Below are positions 15,148-23,717 of a DNA stretch of 64,000 nucleotides, piece after piece; the first letter of the stretch is position 1, and the number at the start of each line of letters is the position of its first letter. The position numbers and the translations under genes were made by a program. The notes under the pieces were generated by a model, which saw only the letters and a list, made by a program, of their open reading frames with translations, was not told the origin of the DNA and ran no database searches. The stretch is from Burkholderia cepacia (GTDB lineage: Bacteria > Pseudomonadota > Gammaproteobacteria > Burkholderiales > Burkholderiaceae), in contig NZ_CP073638.1 of NCBI RefSeq assembly GCF_029962485.1, forward strand, positions 372,001 to 436,000. The letters run 5' to 3'.

Positions 15148-17913
15148 TCAGAACCACTGCTTGTAGCGGCACACGTAAATCGTCTTGACGATCTGCGCGA
15201 GCACGATGTAGCCGACCATCGTCGCAGCGAGCCACAGCCAGTAGGTGCCCGGCAGGTGCATGAAGCCGATCGCTTCCGCGAACGGCGAGAACGGCAGCCA
15301 GCAGCCGATCGCGATCGCGGTGAAGGTCGACAGCAGCACCGGCAGCGACGCCGTGCTCTGCAGGAACGGGATCTTCTGCGTGCGCAGCAGATGCACGACG
15401 AGCGTTTGCGACACGAGACTCTCGATGAACCAGCCCGAGTTCATCACGATCTGGCCGCCGGTGCCGCCGTTCAGGTGATACAACGCGCCCGCGCCGAACA
15501 CGGTCCACATCAGGATGTAGGTCGTGATGTCGAATACCGACGACGTTGGCCCGACCCACAGCATGAAGCGACTGATGTTGCCGGCTTCCCACTTGCGCGG
15601 CTTCTTCAGGAACTCGGGGTCCATCTTGTCCCACGGCAGCAGCATCTGCGACGTGTCGTAGATCAGGTTCAGCACGAGCAGCTGCGTCGCGAGCATCGGC
15701 TCCCACGGCAGGAACGCGCTGGCGACGAGCACCGAGAACACGTTGCCGAAGTTGGAGCTGGCGGTCATGTTCAGGTACTTCAGAATGTTGCCGAACGTTT
15801 CGCGGCCCTTGATCACGCCTTCCTCGAGCACCATCAGGCTCTTTTCGAGCAGGATGATGTCGGCGGTTTCCTTCGCGATATCGGCGCCGCTGTCGACCGA
15901 GATGCCGACGTCGGCGTCGCGCAGCGCGGGCGCATCGTTGATGCCGTCGCCGAGGAAGCCGACCGTATGGCCGTTCGCCTGCAGCGCCTTGACGATGCGC
16001 GCCTTCTGCAGCGGCGTGAGCTTCGCGAACACGGTCGTGCGTTCGACGACCAGCGCGAGCGTTTCGTCGTCGAGCGCCTCGATTTCCGCGCCGAGGATCG
16101 GCTTGCCGGGTTCGAGGCCAACCTGGCGGCAGACCTTCATCGTGACGGTCGGGTTGTCGCCCGTCAGCACCTTCACCGCTACGCCGTTTTCGCGCAGCGC
16201 GGCGAGCGCCGGTGCGGCCGATTCCTTCGGCGGATCGAGGAAGGTCAGGAAGCCGCGCACGACGAGATCGTGTTCGTCGGCGGTGCGGTACTGTGCGCGC
16301 TCGTCGCCGCGTGCAATCGTGCGCGTCGCGAGCACGAGCACGCGGAAGCCGTCCTCGTTGTAGGCGGTGGCCTGTTCGAGCAGCCGTTTGCGCGCGACGA
16401 AGTCGAGCGGGCGTACGCCGTCCTCATCCTGCACGTGGGTCGATACCGCGAGCATTTCCTCGACCGCGCCCTTGCAGATCAGCAGGTGCGTGCCGTGCCG
16501 GTCCTCGACGACGACCGACAGGCGGCGTCGCACGAAGTCGAACGGCAGCTCGTCGATCTTCTTGTAGCCTTGCGGCTTGACGCGTTCGCCGATCTCGTCG
16601 GCGCGCGCGACGACCGCGATGTCGATCAGGTTCTTCTGGCCGCTCTGGTGGAAGCTGTTCAGCCAGCCGAGCCGCAGGACTTCCTCGTTCTTGTGACCGG
16701 ACAGGTCGAGGTGGTGTTCGAGGATGATCTTGTCCTGCGTGAGCGTGCCGGTCTTGTCGGTACACAGCACGTCCATCGCGCCGAAGTTCTGCACCGAGTT
16801 CAGGCGTTTCACGACGACCTTGCGGCGCGCCATCGCGACCGCGCCGCGCGCGAGGTTCGCGCTGACGATCATCGGCAGCATCTCGGGCGTGAGCCCCACG
16901 GCCACCGCGAGCGCGAATGTGAGCGCGCTCAGCCAGTCGCCCTTGGTCAGTCCGTTGATCATGAACACGATCGGCACCATCACGAACATGAACTTGATCA
17001 GCAGCCAGCTCACGCTCGCGACGCCGCGGTCGAAGCTCGTCTCGATACGCTTGTGGCTCACGACGTTGCGCGCGAGCGAACCGAAGTACGTGTCCTCACC
17101 GGTCGCGACGACGACGGCCGTCGCCGTGCCGCTGACGACGTTGGTGCCCATGAAGCAGACGTTCTCGAGGTCGAGCAGCGACGCCGATGCATCGTTCGCC
17201 GCGCTGGCCGCGCGCGTGCTCGCGGATTTGCCGGCCACCGCGCCGAGCGTGTCGTATTTCTCGACGGGCAGTGCCTCGCCGGTCAGCACGGCCTGGCTGA
17301 TGAACAGGTCGCGCGATGCGAGCAGGCGCACGTCCGCCGGGATCATGTCGCCGGCCGACAGGTGCACGATGTCGCCGGCCACGACTTCGCGCATCGGCAC
17401 CTCGCGGCGCGAGGGCTCGGCCGTGTCGGTCACCGCGCGCTGCACGGTTGCCGTCGTGCGGACCATCGCCTTGAGCTTCTCGGCCGCGCGCAGCGAACGG
17501 AACTCCTGCACGAAGCGCAGCAGCGCGCTGATCGTGACCATCGTCAGCAGGATCGTCATGCCGACATAGTCGCGGTCGTCGGGCGCCGCGAACCAGACGT
17601 CGGTGCAGAAGCTGATGGCGGCCAGCACCAGCAGCACGTAGACGAACGGGTTGTGGAACGAGAGCAGCAACTGGCGGGTCCAGTGCGGCGGCTTGTCGTG
17701 CGCGATTTCGTTCGGGCCGTAGTGCTGCAGGCGGTCGGCGGCCTGGTCGTAGGTGAGGCCGCGCGTGCTGGTGTGCAGCGCCTTCAGCGTGTCTTCGAGC
17801 GGTCGGGCCGCTTCCTGCGCGGCGCGCATGATGCGCGGCTCGTTCTGCTGGCCGGCGCCGGTCTTGATGAAGCCGCGCTGTTTCTTCTGCGAGGTGTTGT
17901 GTCGTGTTGTCAT
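15148..17913 (-). CDS. mgtA: Magnesium-transporting P-type ATPase
   Basis: A 921-residue P-type ATPase of the MgtA/MgtB branch that imports Mg2+ across the inner membrane. It has a cytoplasmic N-terminus, the actuator loop (LTGEALPVEKYD), the phosphorylation motif DKTGTLT with D386, the hinge GDGINDAPALRDADVGISVDSGADIAKETADIILL, and a C-terminal cluster of helices. The ATG at 17913 has AAGGAG at 17920-17925, six nt upstream. A 52-codon proline-rich ORF ends 47 nt before it, with a strong hairpin covering the junction. This recalls the mgtL leader control of enterobacterial mgtA. Start choice is firm; the regulation is inferred. Confidence 0.95.
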   Translation of the reverse strand: MTTRHNTSQKKQRGFIKTGAGQQNEPRIMRAAQEAARPLEDTLKALHTSTRGLTYDQAADRLQHYGPNEIAHDKPPHWTRQLLLSFHNPFVYVLLVLAAISFCTDVWFAAPDDRDYVGMTILLTMVTISALLRFVQEFRSLRAAEKLKAMVRTTATVQRAVTDTAEPSRREVPMREVVAGDIVHLSAGDMIPADVRLLASRDLFISQAVLTGEALPVEKYDTLGAVAGKSASTRAASAANDASASLLDLENVCFMGTNVVSGTATAVVVATGEDTYFGSLARNVVSHKRIETSFDRGVASVSWLLIKFMFVMVPIVFMINGLTKGDWLSALTFALAVAVGLTPEMLPMIVSANLARGAVAMARRKVVVKRLNSVQNFGAMDVLCTDKTGTLTQDKIILEHHLDLSGHKNEEVLRLGWLNSFHQSGQKNLIDIAVVARADEIGERVKPQGYKKIDELPFDFVRRRLSVVVEDRHGTHLLICKGAVEEMLAVSTHVQDEDGVRPLDFVARKRLLEQATAYNEDGFRVLVLATRTIARGDERAQYRTADEHDLVVRGFLTFLDPPKESAAPALAALRENGVAVKVLTGDNPTVTMKVCRQVGLEPGKPILGAEIEALDDETLALVVERTTVFAKLTPLQKARIVKALQANGHTVGFLGDGINDAPALRDADVGISVDSGADIAKETADIILLEKSLMVLEEGVIKGRETFGNILKYLNMTASSNFGNVFSVLVASAFLPWEPMLATQLLVLNLIYDTSQMLLPWDKMDPEFLKKPRKWEAGNISRFMLWVGPTSSVFDITTYILMWTVFGAGALYHLNGGTGGQIVMNSGWFIESLVSQTLVVHLLRTQKIPFLQSTASLPVLLSTFTAIAIGCWLPFSPFAEAIGFMHLPGTYWLWLAATMVGYIVLAQIVKTIYVCRYKQWF

Positions 17914-17940
17914 GTGTCGCTCCTTGCGCACGAGGCGGCG

Positions 17941-17986
17941 GGCGGGGAGCGACCGTGACGTTATCGACGCACGAGCGCTCCCCGCC
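17941..17986 (-). promoter_or_regulatory. Hairpin spanning leader stop, upstream of mgtA
   Basis: An 11-bp perfect inverted repeat: GGCGGGGAGCG (17941-17951) and CGCTCCCCGCC (17976-17986), with a 24-nt loop holding the leader stop codon. In the mRNA the 5' arm lies in the last codons of the leader ORF and the 3' arm just before the mgtA ribosome site. A ribosome on the leader's end would prevent the stem forming. It is therefore a candidate attenuator or translation gate. Confidence 0.65.
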
Positions 17987-18119
17987 GCGTCGCGTCAGGC
18001 GCGATCGGCTGTGGATCGGTAAAGGCGGGAACGCTCGCCGGCGCGCGTGATGCGGTCGGCGTGTCGATGCGCAGCGTCGCACCGGCGAGCGGTAATCGAC
18101 TACTGTCGTCTGAGTTCAT
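17961..18119 (-). CDS. Candidate proline-rich leader peptide of mgtA
   Basis: A 52-codon ORF begins MNSDDSSRLPL and is rich in Pro, Asp and Ala through its second half, including the stretch TDPQPIAPD; it ends RRGALVRR. The ATG at 18119 has AGGAG at 18125-18129, five nt upstream, better than many real genes here. Early codons include rare AGT, CGA and TTA. It ends 47 nt before mgtA. In Salmonella the mgtA leader encodes a short proline-containing peptide (MgtL) whose translation senses Mg2+ and proline. This ORF has no sequence match I can claim to MgtL; the analogy rests on position, proline content and the overlapping hairpin. Confidence 0.6.
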   Translation of the reverse strand: MNSDDSSRLPLAGATLRIDTPTASRAPASVPAFTDPQPIAPDATRRGALVRR

Positions 18120-18629
18120 CTGCACTCCTGTCGGTTGCGGATAGTCGGCACGGGCGATCGGCAGCCGCGCACGCACGAGGGCGCGCGGCCGGACGGCACG
18201 CGAACGGAGGGCGCACGCGGCTGGCGCCGCGCGCAACGCGAACGCACACGCGCGACGGCGCGTCGCGTGCATTCGACAACATCGAAAAATTCGGCGGGAG
18301 ATCTGGCCCGTAGTCAGGCCGGAAGGACGCCGCATCCTGCTTCCCGGGATGCGGCAGAAGACGAGGCTCTGCGCGTTTTCCTCAGGCAGCAGTCAAGTTG
18401 GTCAAGCACCAACTACAACTCGCATCGGTGTTCACAGAACACTCCATGTAATTAGACGGGAGCGATGGTAATGGCTCGCTGTGCGAAGCGTCAACCCTTT
18501 TGTCAGGTGTTATTTCGTGATGCGTAATCGGGTCGATGCGGGCGCGCGGAATCGCCGGAGGGCCGGTAACGAAACGGCCGCGCGCACGCCGTGGTGGCGT
18601 GCGCGCGGCCGCGTCGAACCGGGTGCCGG
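18120..18629. other. 510-bp region: mgtA leader 5' side and protease 3' side
   Basis: This presumably holds the mgtA promoter (reading left) and the terminator of the subtilisin-like gene. Besides the listed terminator it has two small hairpins, AGTTGGT/ACCAACT at 18396-18414 and GTGTTC/GAACAC at 18428-18442. No clear -35/-10 pair stands out. Confidence 0.4.
18575..18611 (-). terminator. Strong terminator of the S8 protease gene
   Basis: A 16-bp perfect stem (18575-18590 with 18596-18611) with a GTGGT loop lies 19 nt beyond the stop codon. On the minus strand it is followed by GTTTCGTTA, giving a modest T-rich tail. Confidence 0.75.
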
Positions 18630-20279
18630 TTACAGGTTTGCCGACGCGACAGCGGCCCCTGCGTCGAGGATGCCCGAGCCTGCCGGCATCGCGGTGCACG
18701 ACGTGCCGGCTGCCAGCTTCGCCGCGCGCGTACCGCCTTGCAGCTTCTGCTGGATCTGCGCGGGCGTCAGGTTGCCGTTCACCGACAGCATCAGCGCGGC
18801 GACACCCGTCACTTGCGGCGTCGCGAGGCTGGTGCCGTTCGCGGGGCCGTAGGTGTCCGAGCCCGGTGTCGTGGTGCCGGTGTTCGACGTCGACAGGATG
18901 TTGACGCCCGGCGCGCTCAGCGCGACATCGGCGCCGAAGTTGCTGAACGATGCGCGGCGGCCCGTCGCGTCGGTCGCGCCGACGCTGATCACGCCGCGGC
19001 AGTTCGCGGGCTGGTCGAGCCCGGTCGACAGGCCGTCGTTGCCGGCTGCGACGATGACCGTCACGCCCTTCGCCGTCACGTCGTCGATCGCCTGCTGGAA
19101 CGTCGTGCTGCATGCGCCGACGCCGCCGAGGCTCAGGTTGATGACCTTCGCGGGCCGCGGGTTCGTCGGGACGCCGTTGACGGCGATGCCGGCTGCCCAG
19201 CGCATCCCGTCCGCGATGTCGCTCGTCACGCCGCCGCACTTGCCGAGTACGCGTACCGGCAGGATCTGGCCGAGCCACGACACGCCGGCGATACCGGTGC
19301 CGTTGTTGGCGGTCGCGCCGATCACGCCCATCACGCGCGTGCCGTGCCAGCTGCTGTCGCTTGGCTGGCTCGCGCAGTGATAGTACGGGCCGTTTGCGTT
19401 GTCGAGTTCCTGCTGCGTGACCCAGTCGCCCGGATCGGTCGCGTCAGGGCTGCGCGTCAGTCCGTTGTTGCTGGTGTTGACGTTGCTGATGAAGCTGTAG
19501 CCGGACAGCAGGTTGCCGACGAGGTCGGCGTGCGGCCGGTAGCCCGTGTCGAGCACGGCCGTGACGACGGTCGGCGAACCCTTGGTCACGCTCCACGCGG
19601 GCGGCAGGTCGATCCCGGCCGTCGGATCGGACAGGTACCACTGCTGGCTGTAGAGCGGGTCGCTCGGCGTGTCGCGAACCTGCATCGGGTGATCCGGTTC
19701 CGCGTAGTCGACATCGCTGTCGGCCGCGAATGCCTGCGCGAGCGCGGCTGCGTCGGTCGCCGCCATGCGCTGGCCGAGCGACAGCACGGCTGCGCCGTTC
19801 GAGATCGTCCGCTCGACCTGCACGTTCACCGGCGCTTGCGCGACCGTGCTCGCATAGGCACGCGCGCTGCCGGTCACCGGTGCCGTCCAGCGCGTCATCG
19901 AGCGCTGGATGACCGCGTCGAGCCGCGTCCCGTTGTCGATGGCAGCCATCGCACGCGTGGCCGTCAGCGTCTTCAGCTTGACGATCAGGTGATCGACGGG
20001 CGGCTCGACCGGCGCCGTCTGCGCGGCCATCTGCACGGCGGCCTGCTGCGTGGCGCACGCGTTGCTGCCGGTGGAGGCGGGCGGGGTCGTGGGGGTGGTG
20101 GGCGTGGGGGACGGCGTCGGAGCCGGTGCGGCGTTGGAGGAGGAAGGGTTGCTGCCGTCGCCGCCGCCTCCGCCGCCGCAACCGGCGAGGGGCAGGAGGG
20201 CGGCGGCGGACAGCATGCCGGCGAGCATGCGCGCGTGTGCGGAGCGCGCCAGCGCAAAATTGAAACGTTTGGCTCTCAT
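18630..20279 (-). CDS. Lipidated subtilisin-like (S8) serine protease
   Basis: A 549-residue S8 peptidase with the full triad: D244 (VLDTGY), H312 (HGTRVMGVIG) and S484 (GTSLATP). The N-terminus carries a signal peptide ending in a lipobox LAGC (C34), followed by a Gly run and a Pro/Thr/Ser linker to about residue 72. An inhibitor-like propeptide region precedes the catalytic domain (about 90-200). The lipobox predicts membrane anchoring instead of free secretion, unusual for a subtilase. ATG at 20279 is chosen because the lipoprotein signal directly follows. It is transcribed alone and ends in a strong terminator. Confidence 0.9.
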   Translation of the reverse strand: MRAKRFNFALARSAHARMLAGMLSAAALLPLAGCGGGGGGDGSNPSSSNAAPAPTPSPTPTTPTTPPASTGSNACATQQAAVQMAAQTAPVEPPVDHLIVKLKTLTATRAMAAIDNGTRLDAVIQRSMTRWTAPVTGSARAYASTVAQAPVNVQVERTISNGAAVLSLGQRMAATDAAALAQAFAADSDVDYAEPDHPMQVRDTPSDPLYSQQWYLSDPTAGIDLPPAWSVTKGSPTVVTAVLDTGYRPHADLVGNLLSGYSFISNVNTSNNGLTRSPDATDPGDWVTQQELDNANGPYYHCASQPSDSSWHGTRVMGVIGATANNGTGIAGVSWLGQILPVRVLGKCGGVTSDIADGMRWAAGIAVNGVPTNPRPAKVINLSLGGVGACSTTFQQAIDDVTAKGVTVIVAAGNDGLSTGLDQPANCRGVISVGATDATGRRASFSNFGADVALSAPGVNILSTSNTGTTTPGSDTYGPANGTSLATPQVTGVAALMLSVNGNLTPAQIQQKLQGGTRAAKLAAGTSCTAMPAGSGILDAGAAVASANL

Positions 20280-20701
20280 GTTGAAACTCGATCCTCGTAG
20301 ATAACCGTCGTGCCGGCGGTGGCGCTGGTCCGGCTGACCCGGACCTTGTCTTTTTTTGTCTGACGGTTGCAGCAAGGTTGCTGCGACGCGCCATGCACTG
20401 GGTAACGGCCAGCGCGGCGGCTTCTTGAGTGCGTTTCACGAGAAAAACAGAGGGGGCCGCAAACGATTACGTTGCTGCGTTGCGGCATGAACGCGCGTTT
20501 GGAACGAGTGACACAGAGCATGGGGCGAGTCCGCGCGCGGCCGCTCAGCCAGACGTGCGGCGCGGACGCGATTGGCGCGGCACGGAAAACGTCTTTCACG
20601 GCGCGGCCGGGGTGGAAGGTTGTTTACGCTTTCCCTGATGCGACGCGAATATTGTCGGGCGTAGGATCGCGATTCGATCAACGTTTCATCAGGAGAAAAG
20701 C
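20280..20701. other. 422-bp divergent intergenic region, protease / binding protein
   Basis: This carries the promoters of two divergent genes. A 16-bp palindrome with arms GCAGCAA and TTGCTGC at 20369-20384 lies about 90 bp upstream of the protease start, followed on the minus strand by a run of A residues. It could be an operator. No ORF with coding character was found. Confidence 0.45.
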
Positions 20702-21598
20702 ATGGATCGCCGCTTCCGTTTGCTGGCTGTCGCGCTGTCCTGTGCGCTGGCGGGCGCCGCGCACGCGCAGGCCCTCACCGGTACGCTGAAGAAGATCAAG
20801 GACACGGGTGTCGTGTCGCTGGGCATTCGCGAATCGTCGGTGCCGTTCTCGTATTCGGACAACCAGCAGAAGAACATCGGCTACTCGCGGGACATCGCGT
20901 CGCGCATCATCGACCAGTTGAAGACGGAACTGAACGCGCCGAACCTCACGGTAAAGGAAATCCCGATCACGTCGCAGAACCGGATTCCGCTGCTGCAGAA
21001 CGGGACGATCGATTTCGAATGCGGCTCGACGACGAACACGCTCGAACGGCAGAAGCAGGCCTCATTTTCGAACAGCATCTTTTTGTATGGCATCCGCTTC
21101 AGCACGCGCAAGGATTCGGGCGTGAAGGACTTCACGGACCTGGCCGGCAAGACGGTCGCGACGACGGCCGGTACGTCGGACGAGCGCCTGTTGCGCAAGC
21201 TCAACGAAGAGAAGGCGATGAACATGACGATCATCAGCGCGAAGGATCACGCCGAAGCGTTCATGAACGTCACGACCGGGCGTGCGGTGGCGTTCGTGAT
21301 GGACGAGCCGCTGCTGTACGGCGAGATCGCGAAGGATCGCAATCCGGGCGCGTATACGGTGACGGGCACGCCGCTCGTCCACGAGAACTACGCGTGCATG
21401 ATGCGCAAGGACGATCCGGCGTTCAAGCATGCCGTCGACGGCGTGATCGCGAAGATGCAGACATCGGGCGCGGCCGAGAAGCTCTACAACCAGTGGTTCA
21501 CGCAACCGATTCCGCCGAAGGGCGTGAGCCTCGACTATCCGTTGTCGGCGGAGATGAAGCAGCTGTTCAGGAATCCGACGGACCAGGCGCAGTATTGA
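20702..21598 (+). CDS. Periplasmic amino-acid-binding protein (GltI-type), orphan
   Basis: A 298-residue solute-binding protein (SBP_bac_3) with a signal peptide cleaved near AHA-Q (residues 1-23). Features typical of glutamate/aspartate-binding GltI are present: GIRESSVPFSYSD, DFECGSTTNT and AGTTVATT-like AGKTVATTAGTSDERLL. It would deliver dicarboxylic amino acids to an inner-membrane ABC transporter. No permease or ATPase gene is adjacent, so it must use components encoded elsewhere. The start has AGGAG at 20691-20695. A hairpin follows the stop. Confidence 0.9.
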   Translation: MDRRFRLLAVALSCALAGAAHAQALTGTLKKIKDTGVVSLGIRESSVPFSYSDNQQKNIGYSRDIASRIIDQLKTELNAPNLTVKEIPITSQNRIPLLQNGTIDFECGSTTNTLERQKQASFSNSIFLYGIRFSTRKDSGVKDFTDLAGKTVATTAGTSDERLLRKLNEEKAMNMTIISAKDHAEAFMNVTTGRAVAFVMDEPLLYGEIAKDRNPGAYTVTGTPLVHENYACMMRKDDPAFKHAVDGVIAKMQTSGAAEKLYNQWFTQPIPPKGVSLDYPLSAEMKQLFRNPTDQAQY

Positions 21599-21619
21599 TC
21601 CGGTCATCGCGATGAAAAG

Positions 21620-21639
21620 CCGCCGGCGGGTGCCGGCGG
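21620..21639 (+). terminator. Stem-loop after the binding-protein gene
   Basis: An 8-bp stem CCGCCGGC / GCCGGCGG with a GGGT loop lies 22 nt past the stop, preceded by AAAAG. There is only a short TTC after it. Confidence 0.55.
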
Positions 21640-21839
21640 TTCGGGAGCGGGGCGAAACGCGTCAGCGGTCGAGTGGATGACCGGCTCGCGTGGCGGGCGG
21701 GCCGGCACAATGACGGAACCGCCCCGGAGCGCGTATTTCAGGATGTGCGGCAATCGGCATTCAACCGCGCCTGCGCCATGGGAATCCTGTCGCCCGATGC
21801 AACAACAGGCACAATACGGGATTCGCCACGACCGCACGC

Positions 21840-21858
21840 ATGTTCGCAATTCGAACAT
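21840..21858. promoter_or_regulatory. Palindrome upstream of the Bcr/CflA exporter
   Basis: ATGTTCG and CGAACAT (7-bp arms, 5-bp AT-rich spacer) lie 42 bp before the start codon. The shape fits a dimeric repressor site; the regulator is not encoded next to it. Confidence 0.45.
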
Positions 21859-21899
21859 TGACGGCGCGTCACTGCTGCCCGAGATCCTTCCCAGTCGTC

Positions 21900-23147
21900 A
21901 TGAACGCCACCCTCAACTCCGCGCGCGAGTCGAATTCGCCGCGCTTCCTGCTGTTCCTGATCTGCCTGTTTTCGTCCGCCGGTCAACTCGCCATCGATAT
22001 TTACGTGCCCGCGCTGCCCGATATGGCACGGTCGTTCGCTACCACGCCGCAGGCGATCCAGTCGAGCGTGTCCGTTTACATGGCGGCCTATGCGCTCGGC
22101 CAGCTGATCTTCGGCCCGATCGCCGACGCGTACGGGCGCAAGCGCGTGCTCGCGTTCGGGCTCGTGATCTACACGATCGGCTGCCTGCTGTCGCTCGGCG
22201 CGCCGAATCTCGAGACGTTCATCCTGGCGCGCTGCCTGCAAGGATTCGGGATCGCGACCACCAATCTGCTCGCGAAGGCGATCATCACCGATTCGTTCTC
22301 GGGCCAGGCGCTGATGCACGCGTTCACGTACATGTCGATCGCGTGGGGGCTCGCACCGATCATCGCGCCGGTGATCGGCGCGCACCTGCAGGAATGGTTC
22401 GGCTGGCGCGCGTGTCTCGTGTTCCTGCTGGTGTACTCGCTGGCGATGTGGGCGCTGCTGTGGCATTACCGTGAAACCTTGCCGAAGCCGGTGCACCTCG
22501 AGCCACGCACGCTGATGACGAATGCGGGCAAGGTCCTGGCGAGCCCGGTGTTCCAGAGCTGCTTCCTTGCGCAGGGCCTGTGCTACAGCATCCTGCTCGT
22601 GTTCAACATCGTCGGGCCGTTCATGGTGCAGACCACGCTGCACAAGCCGCCGACCTTCTTCGGCTACCTCGCGCTCGGGATCGGGCTGATGTATTTCCTC
22701 GGCGGCCTGTCGAACCGGATTCACGGCCGCGGGCTGCCGAGCGCCGAGCAACGGCTGCGCATCGGCGCGCGCGTGATGGCCGGCGCATCGGTCGCGATGC
22801 TGGTGCTCGCGTTGACCGTCGGCCTGCGCGTGTGGACGCTCGCGACGCCGGTGCTCGTGATGGGCTTCTGCGCGGGTGCGATGTATCCGACGCTGATGGC
22901 CAAGGGCAATTCGCTGTTTCCGCACATCGCCGGGCTGACGAGCGCGATCCTCGGCTGCGCGCTGCTGCTCGTGTCGTCCGCGATGATGGGGCTGGCCGGT
23001 TTCGTGTCGATCCATGTGCTGACGCCGCTTGCCGTGTTCTTCGTCGCGCTGTCGTTCATCGTCGTGTGGATGGTGACGAAGCTGCTGCGCTACCTGTCGC
23101 AGCAACAGGCCGCGCCCGTCGTGTGCGGGAGCGGGGAGGCCGCGTAA
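21900..23147 (+). CDS. Bcr/CflA-type MFS drug exporter (DHA1)
   Basis: A 415-residue inner-membrane transporter with 12 predicted helices. The Bcr/CflA signature is clear: DIYVPALPDMARSF at the first helix, then QLIFGPIADAYGRKRVLAFGL (motif A). Family members export bicyclomycin, chloramphenicol or sulfonamides, and some export cysteine. ATG at 21900 fits the family's N-terminus; an upstream frame exists but is Cys/Arg-rich and crosses the palindrome. A 19-bp gap separates it from an acetyltransferase gene, suggesting a small resistance-like operon. Confidence 0.9.
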   Translation: MNATLNSARESNSPRFLLFLICLFSSAGQLAIDIYVPALPDMARSFATTPQAIQSSVSVYMAAYALGQLIFGPIADAYGRKRVLAFGLVIYTIGCLLSLGAPNLETFILARCLQGFGIATTNLLAKAIITDSFSGQALMHAFTYMSIAWGLAPIIAPVIGAHLQEWFGWRACLVFLLVYSLAMWALLWHYRETLPKPVHLEPRTLMTNAGKVLASPVFQSCFLAQGLCYSILLVFNIVGPFMVQTTLHKPPTFFGYLALGIGLMYFLGGLSNRIHGRGLPSAEQRLRIGARVMAGASVAMLVLALTVGLRVWTLATPVLVMGFCAGAMYPTLMAKGNSLFPHIAGLTSAILGCALLLVSSAMMGLAGFVSIHVLTPLAVFFVALSFIVVWMVTKLLRYLSQQQAAPVVCGSGEAA

Positions 23148-23166
23148 GCGCTGCCTGCCGACCACC

Positions 23167-23688
23167 ATGAACCGGATCCTGCTGAACCGCGTCGCCCGAT
23201 CCGACGCCGCCGACCTGATCGCCGCCAACCGCGCGAGCCGGCGTCACCATCTGCCGTGGGTCGACTCGTTCATCGACCAGGCAGGATTCGACCAATGGTT
23301 CACCTGCTGCCTGACGGGGCCGAACGTCGGCCTCGTCGCGCGCGAGCAGGCTTGCGGCGCGGTGGTCGGTGTCGTGAATCTCAACGAGATCGTCGGTGGC
23401 GTGTTTCAGAGCGCGTACCTCGGGTACTACGGGATGGCGGATTTCAGTCGCAAGGGGCTGATGACGGATGCGCTGCGCGCGGCGATCGCCATCGCATTCG
23501 GCGAGCTGGGTCTGCATCGGCTCGAAGCGAACATCCAGCCGGGCAACCACGCGTCGATCGCGCTGGTGCGGCGGCTCGGCTTCACGAAAGAGGGTTTTTC
23601 GCCGCGCTATCTGCGCATCGGCGGCGAGTGGCGCGACCACGAACGTTGGGCGTTGCTGGCGGACGGCGAGGGCGAAGCGGGCGCGTGA
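23167..23688 (+). CDS. GNAT acetyltransferase (RimJ/RimL-like)
   Basis: A 173-residue GNAT protein. The acetyl-CoA pyrophosphate loop region is DFSRKGLMTDALRAAIAIAFGELGLHRLEANIQPGNHASIALVRRLGF, which matches the RimJ/SpeG-like branch that acetylates N-terminal residues or polyamines. It lies 19 bp after a Bcr/CflA exporter, probably in the same transcript, which could join modification and export of one compound (inference). The substrate is unknown. It converges with the lipoprotein gene. Confidence 0.88.
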   Translation: MNRILLNRVARSDAADLIAANRASRRHHLPWVDSFIDQAGFDQWFTCCLTGPNVGLVAREQACGAVVGVVNLNEIVGGVFQSAYLGYYGMADFSRKGLMTDALRAAIAIAFGELGLHRLEANIQPGNHASIALVRRLGFTKEGFSPRYLRIGGEWRDHERWALLADGEGEAGA

Positions 23689-23717
23689 CGTCCCGTTCTT
23701 CTTCGGTGCCAGACTGC

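Larger units (their letters stand above)
21599..21899. other. 301-bp intergenic region before Bcr/CflA exporter
   Basis: This holds a terminator hairpin for the binding-protein gene and an operator-like palindrome ahead of the MFS gene (both listed separately). No coding frame is convincing. Confidence 0.5.
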
